A stretch of 64,000 nt of DNA from Algoriphagus sediminis (GTDB lineage: Bacteria > Bacteroidota > Bacteroidia > Cytophagales > Cyclobacteriaceae). The notes beneath the pieces are model-generated. The model was given only the letters and a program-made list of their open reading frames with translations, was not told the DNA's origin and did no database searches. The stretch lies in the NCBI RefSeq assembly GCF_030403435.1, contig NZ_JAUEPH010000001.1, positions 124,001 to 188,000 on the forward strand. The letters are read 5' to 3'. Positions 60,034 through 64,000 of this stretch are shown here, piece by piece; the first letter of the stretch is position 1, and the number at the start of each line of letters is the position of its first letter. Position numbers and translations under genes: made by a program.

Positions 60034-60941
60034 ACAATTTGTGTTTCTATTTGCCAAATGGAGATGGATCGATCATCGGATACAGCCACCAATTGACCCG
60101 TGTAGGTGCTCCAAAATACTTTATTTATGGATGTTCCATGACCAGCGTTTCGGGCTTTGTCCAGCACCTTTTTTAATTTTCTTTCTTCAAAATCCCAGAC
60201 TTTTATGGATTTATCCATGGAGCAGGTCGCAAGATATTTTCCGTTCTCTGAGAAATATAAATAATTAATGGCGTACATATGGGCCACGATATCTTCATCG
60301 AGGAAATAATTAATAGTATCCCAAATCTTCAGATGGGCGTCTCTGGATCCACTGATCAGGAATTTTTCATCTGGGGAATAACCAAGTGCAAAAACAGAAT
60401 TTGTATGTCCCGTAAGGTTGGCGATTGGTTTAAAGTCGTTGACCAGATCCAGGACTTTGATACTATTGTCACTCAATCCAAGTGCAAGGTGTCTTTTGCT
60501 TGATGCGATTGACATTACTCTGATACTTTTTGAGCTCAGCTTGATATGCTTTTTCTGGGATCTCTCTTCAATATCGAGGACAATCAAAACTCCATCACCC
60601 GTCCCCACATAGAGTTCATTCCCAAAAACTTTGATATCAAAAATTGCCTGATCAGTCAGTTTCAAGGACCAAAGCTCCTTATTATCCCCAAGATCAATAG
60701 CATGGACGCCATCGAAGTTATGCCCAACAAATAGAAGGTTTCTTTGCTTATCCACCGCCAATGCATAAACCGAATGATCCAGCTTCGCGATTAGCTTTCC
60801 ATCCTTTGGCTCGTCCAAATCCCATTCCACGACCATCCCGTCCCCTGACCCAGTATAAAAATACCGTGGGTCACTACCCTCACATAGAGCGTAAATACAA
60901 TCATTATGTCCGAGTAGTGTGTGTAATTTATTTACTTGCAT
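60030..60941 (-). CDS. WD40 repeat beta-propeller protein
   Basis: A 303-residue cytoplasmic protein with about seven WD40 repeats: YFYTGSGDGMVVEWDL, LFVGHNFDGVHAIDL, ALGLSDNSIKVLDL, FLISGSRDAHLKIWDT, YLATCSMDKSIKVWDF and LVAVSDDRSISIWQI. It has no catalytic or signal sequence, so it is a likely scaffold. Its start is the ATG at 60941; the phosphopantetheinyl transferase gene is divergent 18 bp away. It overlaps the DivIVA-type gene by four bases, so the two proteins are made together. Confidence 0.9.
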   Translation of the reverse strand: MQVNKLHTLLGHNDCIYALCEGSDPRYFYTGSGDGMVVEWDLDEPKDGKLIAKLDHSVYALAVDKQRNLLFVGHNFDGVHAIDLGDNKELWSLKLTDQAIFDIKVFGNELYVGTGDGVLIVLDIEERSQKKHIKLSSKSIRVMSIASSKRHLALGLSDNSIKVLDLVNDFKPIANLTGHTNSVFALGYSPDEKFLISGSRDAHLKIWDTINYFLDEDIVAHMYAINYLYFSENGKYLATCSMDKSIKVWDFEERKLKKVLDKARNAGHGTSINKVFWSTYTGQLVAVSDDRSISIWQIETQIV

Positions 60942-60959
60942 TTTTGGCTTATCTTCGAA

Positions 60960-61589
60960 ATGAGCAGTAGCCCAATGCAAACAAAAATAGAAAAAATAAA
61001 CGCCTCATCGGCCCTATCAATCAAGATAATTGACGAGCATTTCGAGGAGGATTTATCCTTTTTGAGTTTCAGAGAGAAACTAGCGATGGCAAACATCTCC
61101 CACCCGGAAAAAAGATTGGAATGGGTTTCATCCAGGAGAGCGATTTATGAAGCTACTGAGGCTCTGGGAATAGAATATCCTGGTTTCTACAAAGATGCCC
61201 ATGGCAAAAGTCAAGCGATGAATAATAAGGGACATGTTTCTCTTTCACATACCAAGGGTATAGCCACGGCGATTTATCACGATACTAAACCGGTTGGCAT
61301 TGATTTAGAGCTAATCCGCGAAAAAGTGGTTCGGATTGGTCCCAGATTTCTGGCCAAAGAAGAACTGGATTTTCTAACTGCAGACCCGGAACATGTCACC
61401 ATGGCCTGGTCGGCCAAAGAATCTGTTTTTAAATGCCTGGGAAAAAGAGGAGTTTCTTTTCGAAACCATATTCGCTTAAGTCCCTTTAATCTGGATTCCA
61501 TATTCATCAAAGCCAAAGTTGATAAGTATGACTTCGATATCCAGGTTTCCAAAATGGAAAACCTTATTTTGACCTATACAATTTCGTAG
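60960..61589 (+). CDS. 4'-Phosphopantetheinyl transferase superfamily protein
   Basis: A 209-residue Sfp/AcpT-like enzyme that transfers phosphopantetheine from CoA to a carrier-protein serine. Motifs: GHVSLSHTKGIATAIY, the metal-binding GIDLELIREKV and the catalytic MAWSAKESVFKCLGKRG. It may load acyl carrier protein or a secondary-metabolite synthase; no such synthase is near. Starts at ATG 60960 or 60975. It is followed by the secreted thioredoxin-fold gene after 6 bp. Confidence 0.92.
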   Translation: MSSSPMQTKIEKINASSALSIKIIDEHFEEDLSFLSFREKLAMANISHPEKRLEWVSSRRAIYEATEALGIEYPGFYKDAHGKSQAMNNKGHVSLSHTKGIATAIYHDTKPVGIDLELIREKVVRIGPRFLAKEELDFLTADPEHVTMAWSAKESVFKCLGKRGVSFRNHIRLSPFNLDSIFIKAKVDKYDFDIQVSKMENLILTYTIS

Positions 61590-61595
61590 AAGTAC

Positions 61596-62171
61596 ATGAA
61601 AAAATTAATCCTACTTACTTTCCTATTTAGTTTTCTTTTTCTTTCCACTGAGGCGCAAACCATTGAAGATCTCAGCGCCAAAGAATTGATGTCTGGACAA
61701 GATTTTATGATTGGAAATCAGGAAATTGACAAGGGGTTAGTTCTCATTTTTCATACGATGGGATGCCCATTTGTCAACATGTATGAAAATCGTCTGAACT
61801 ACATTCTGGACACTTACACCTCTCAAGGATTTTCCTTCGTTTTTGTGAATCCGAAAAAAGAGGAATTAAGTGACCCCACAGCCTTGAGGGGTCATATTTC
61901 AGAAAAGAATATTTCCATACCCTATTTAATGGATGAAAATCTTGTTTTGACTAAATTCTTTGAAATAACAAAAATCCCCGAAATCGTTTTGCTGACAAAA
62001 GGTTCAGATGGGATTGAGGTCAGTTACCGAGGGGCTTTTGACAATAACCCTCAAGTGGAAGCAAGCGTGACGGATAGGCACTTCGAAAGAGCAATCAATC
62101 AAATCCTCAAAGGAGAAACACCTTCTCCTGCTCAGGTTAGAGCCATGGGCTGCAATGTGAGAACCTTCTAG
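61596..62171 (+). CDS. Secreted thioredoxin-fold / redoxin protein
   Basis: A 191-residue protein with a signal peptide (LFSFLFLSTEAQ) and a redoxin fold: LVLIFHTMGCPFVNMYENRL holds the peroxidatic-type cysteine in GCPF, FVFVNPKKEE and the cis-Pro in ITKIPEIVLL follow. The protein ends with a second cysteine in VRAMGCNVRTF, which could act as a resolving residue. Related redoxin-type proteins in Bacteroidota are annotated only by fold. It converges on the SirB1-like gene with a four-base stop overlap. Confidence 0.85.
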   Translation: MKKLILLTFLFSFLFLSTEAQTIEDLSAKELMSGQDFMIGNQEIDKGLVLIFHTMGCPFVNMYENRLNYILDTYTSQGFSFVFVNPKKEELSDPTALRGHISEKNISIPYLMDENLVLTKFFEITKIPEIVLLTKGSDGIEVSYRGAFDNNPQVEASVTDRHFERAINQILKGETPSPAQVRAMGCNVRTF

Positions 62172-63007
62172 TCCTCCAAAATCTGAAGTAGCTCTTTGAT
62201 CTCCTTTACCTTATCTACCTCACCAAGCTTCTCAAAAGAATTTTCAAGATTACGAAGTGAGCGCTTAATTATGTCTAAATGACTGCAGGGCTCAAAAAAA
62301 CTATCTCTGGGCTCAATCTTCAAATGTGAAAGGTAGTTTAGAATATCCCGCTTAGTAAAAATCAAACCTTTATTAAATGCATTGATGTAGAAACTAGTAT
62401 CTGCGGTTTTGTAAATGAGGACAAAAAGGTTGGGGAGATTTACCCCATAGATTGGTAATCCTAATTTTTGGGCTACCAAATAATAAATAGAGCAAAGCGT
62501 GATGGGATTGCCCTTTTTACTTTCTAGGACTGCCGAAAGCATGCTGTTTGCCGGCGAATGGAAATTTTTGGAATTAGCTGAAAAACGAAGAGTACCAAAA
62601 AGGGCTCCATTGATGGCTTTAACTTGCTCATCCGGCATTAAATCATTACTGAAAGCCGTCCAGACTTCGAAATAAATTTGATGCATTTCGGCATGAAGCT
62701 TTTCATACTCCACATCTGGGTACTGGTAAGTATTCAGAATCCAAAGCCCAGTGAGTAAATCCTGATCTTCAGAATCTTTCCACTCTTGAAGTCTTTCTTT
62801 TAAAACGGAGAACTGTAAATCATGGACTATCTCTTCGATTTCCTTCTGAACTTCAGGGTTGAAGCTGCTTTCCCACCTTTCCTCAAGGAACGGAATAATT
62901 TGCTGACCTAAAGAAATGATCTTTTCACGAACATGATTTTTCACTTCTAGATCCGTATCGTCCAGCAACGAAACCAGTGCTTCTAATTCTCCTTTTGACA
63001 ATTCCAT
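62168..63007 (-). CDS. SirB1-like transglutaminase-fold protein
   Basis: A 279-residue cytoplasmic protein. The N-terminal 70 residues are helical and resemble a HEAT-like repeat (VSLLDDTDLEVKNHVREKI); the central domain matches the SirB1/transglutaminase-like 2 family: SMLSAVLESKKGNPITLCSIYYLVAQKLGL, split here by length, with VYGVNLP-type IYGVNLPNLFVLIY. No catalytic cysteine can be placed confidently (TLCSIYY is a candidate). Function unknown. It is 45 bp from the acyl-CoA carboxylase gene on the same strand. Confidence 0.82.
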   Translation of the reverse strand: MELSKGELEALVSLLDDTDLEVKNHVREKIISLGQQIIPFLEERWESSFNPEVQKEIEEIVHDLQFSVLKERLQEWKDSEDQDLLTGLWILNTYQYPDVEYEKLHAEMHQIYFEVWTAFSNDLMPDEQVKAINGALFGTLRFSANSKNFHSPANSMLSAVLESKKGNPITLCSIYYLVAQKLGLPIYGVNLPNLFVLIYKTADTSFYINAFNKGLIFTKRDILNYLSHLKIEPRDSFFEPCSHLDIIKRSLRNLENSFEKLGEVDKVKEIKELLQILED

Positions 63008-63052
63008 TTAGATAAGCTAACGAAAGCCTTTCCATTAAATTAATTAAAAAAA

Positions 63053-64000
63053 TCAAGTTTGAATCACTCCCACATTAAATCGCTCTGTGATAGGAGAGTG
63101 ATTTGCAGCCTCTATTCCTTTGCTAATCACATTCCGCGTTTCTCTAGGATCGATCACCCCATCCACCCAAAGCCTGGAAGAAGCATAATAAGGGCTCAAC
63201 TCTTCATTGTATTTCTCAGTGATTTCTTTTAATAAATCCTGCTCATCACTTTCTGATATCTCTTTTCCTTTTTTCTTGAGTGCCGCCACTTTAATCTGTA
63301 GAAGTGTTTTAGCCGCCGATGCACCTGACATCACAGCCATTTGGGCAGTGGGCCAGGAATAAATCAACCGTGGATCGTAAGCTTTGCCACACATGGCATA
63401 ATTTCCGGCTCCATAAGAATTGCCGAGAACTATGGTAAACTTAGGGACCACAGAATTTGCCATGGCATTTACCATTTTAGCTCCATCCTTGATGATGCCG
63501 CCATGTTCGGCTTTGCTTCCCACCATAAAACCACTTACATCCTGAAGGAAAACCAAGGGTATATTGCGCTGATTACAATTCATGATGAATCTGGCCGCTT
63601 TGTCTGCAGAGTCAGAATAAATCACACCCCCCATTTGCATCTCACCCTTGGACGTTTTCACAATCTTCCGCTGATTCGCTATAATTCCAACAGCCCATCC
63701 ATCGATTCTGGCTGTCCCGCAAATCAAAGTCTTACCATAATCCTTCTTGTATTCATCAAACTCTCCCTTGTCCACCAGAGCTTTCAAAACCTCATGCATA
63801 TCATAGGGTTTCACTCGGTCCGTAGGAAAAATCTGCAATAATTCCTCGGAGCTAAGAAAAGGTTCACGGCTTTCTTGCCTATCAAAACCGGCTTTGGGGC
63901 TTGCCCCAAGAGTGCTAAAGATTTTCTTAATCGCATCCAGGCATTCCTCATCGGTCTCATACTTATTATCAGTGACTCCAGAGATTTCACAGTGAGTAGT
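63053..64000 (-). CDS. Acyl-CoA carboxylase carboxyltransferase (beta) subunit, 5' partial
   Basis: The minus-strand frame is open to base 64000, so the gene starts beyond the window; the TTG at 63838 is not the start. The visible 315 residues contain the biotin-carboxyltransferase core: GVIYSDSADKAARFIMNCNQ, PLVFLQDVSGFMVG, the oxyanion-forming VLGNSYGAGNYAMCGKAY and YSWPTAQMAVMSG, and SSRLWVDGVIDPRETR. GNYAMCG and the overall pattern look closer to methylcrotonyl/geranyl-CoA carboxylase beta subunits than to PccB; substrate not certain. Upstream residues (THCEISGVTDNKYETDEECL) fit the same family. A biotin-carrying alpha subunit is not in view. Confidence 0.93.
   Translation of the reverse strand, partial: TTHCEISGVTDNKYETDEECLDAIKKIFSTLGASPKAGFDRQESREPFLSSEELLQIFPTDRVKPYDMHEVLKALVDKGEFDEYKKDYGKTLICGTARIDGWAVGIIANQRKIVKTSKGEMQMGGVIYSDSADKAARFIMNCNQRNIPLVFLQDVSGFMVGSKAEHGGIIKDGAKMVNAMANSVVPKFTIVLGNSYGAGNYAMCGKAYDPRLIYSWPTAQMAVMSGASAAKTLLQIKVAALKKKGKEISESDEQDLLKEITEKYNEELSPYYASSRLWVDGVIDPRETRNVISKGIEAANHSPITERFNVGVIQT

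Noticed and set aside
63341-63841. Plus-strand open frame of 166 codons opposite the acyl-CoA carboxylase gene
   Set aside because: The minus strand encodes conserved carboxyltransferase motifs throughout; this frame is their shadow.
1-64000. tRNA or rRNA genes, CRISPR arrays, insertion sequences, phage genes
   Set aside because: I looked for repeated spacer-like arrays, transposase motifs, integrases and tRNA-like cloverleaf ends and found none that hold up by eye; a tRNA search program would be decisive.

Overview
The window looks like chromosomal DNA of a member of the Bacteroidota, most likely a Cytophagales bacterium (Cyclobacteriaceae or Algoriphagus-like; this placement is inference). 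The support is a SusC/SusD pair, lipoproteins with short signal peptides, a type III glutamine synthetase, the Bacteroidota-type 'putative porin', a menaquinone pathway, AT-rich spacers, weak Shine-Dalgarno signals, and repeated perfect matches to the Bacteroidota -7 promoter element TAnnTTTG. No rRNA, tRNA, CRISPR array or insertion sequence was recognised. Fifty-five protein genes are described; the first and last run off the window edges.

Bases 1-10.5 kb: the end of a vanadium-type haloperoxidase/PAP2 gene converges on a glycan-use locus read leftwards: susC, susD, ROK sugar kinase, GH92 alpha-mannosidase, secreted FAD oxidoreductase. A strong intrinsic terminator between susD and the kinase gene should make the downstream enzymes less abundant than SusCD. 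Two perfect inverted repeats lie upstream of susC. Bases 11-17.4 kb: type III glutamine synthetase, the tRNA methylthiotransferase MtaB, glycogen branching enzyme and a DUF805 membrane protein. Bases 17.4-24.2 kb, leftwards: GMC oxidoreductase, MacB/FtsX-type permease, MiaE-like tRNA hydroxylase, putative porin and LpxK. Bases 24.2-30.6 kb: Nif3-like protein, zinc-ribbon coiled-coil protein, a small secreted protein, a histidine phosphatase, and a tightly coupled menaquinone cluster (DHNA-CoA thioesterase, isochorismate synthase, MenD).

Bases 30.6-36.7 kb: a GH16 lipoprotein beta-glucanase with a 23-bp palindrome next to its start codon, a membrane-anchored XRE regulator, a YdiJ-type FAD/Fe-S dehydrogenase and a DUF218 membrane protein. 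Bases 36.7-44.1 kb are the most accessory-looking part: an unknown membrane protein, a HipA-HipB toxin-antitoxin pair whose promoter is surrounded by four 16-bp operator copies in a symmetric layout (centre spacings 41, 35 and 41 bp), and a 1281-residue SF1 helicase whose gene directly follows that of an SDR enzyme.

Bases 44.1-64 kb are mostly core metabolism and maintenance: RlmD, ThiL, methylmalonyl-CoA epimerase, an A-type Fe-S carrier, GcvT, a ComB homologue, YdcH, MazG-like, a class V aminotransferase, a ModF-like double ATPase, a leishmanolysin-like lipoprotein protease, D-Tyr-tRNA deacylase, two thioredoxin-fold proteins, YkvA, an unusual A-type carrier homologue that keeps only one of three cysteines, FolB, a DivIVA-domain protein, a WD40 protein, a phosphopantetheinyl transferase, a SirB1-like protein and an acyl-CoA carboxylase beta subunit.

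Two layout habits recur. Genes in an operon often overlap by ATGA or TAATG. Five of ten convergent gene pairs overlap by exactly four bases (YTAR), so that each strand's stop codon uses three of them; three other convergent pairs are separated by one bidirectional terminator hairpin.
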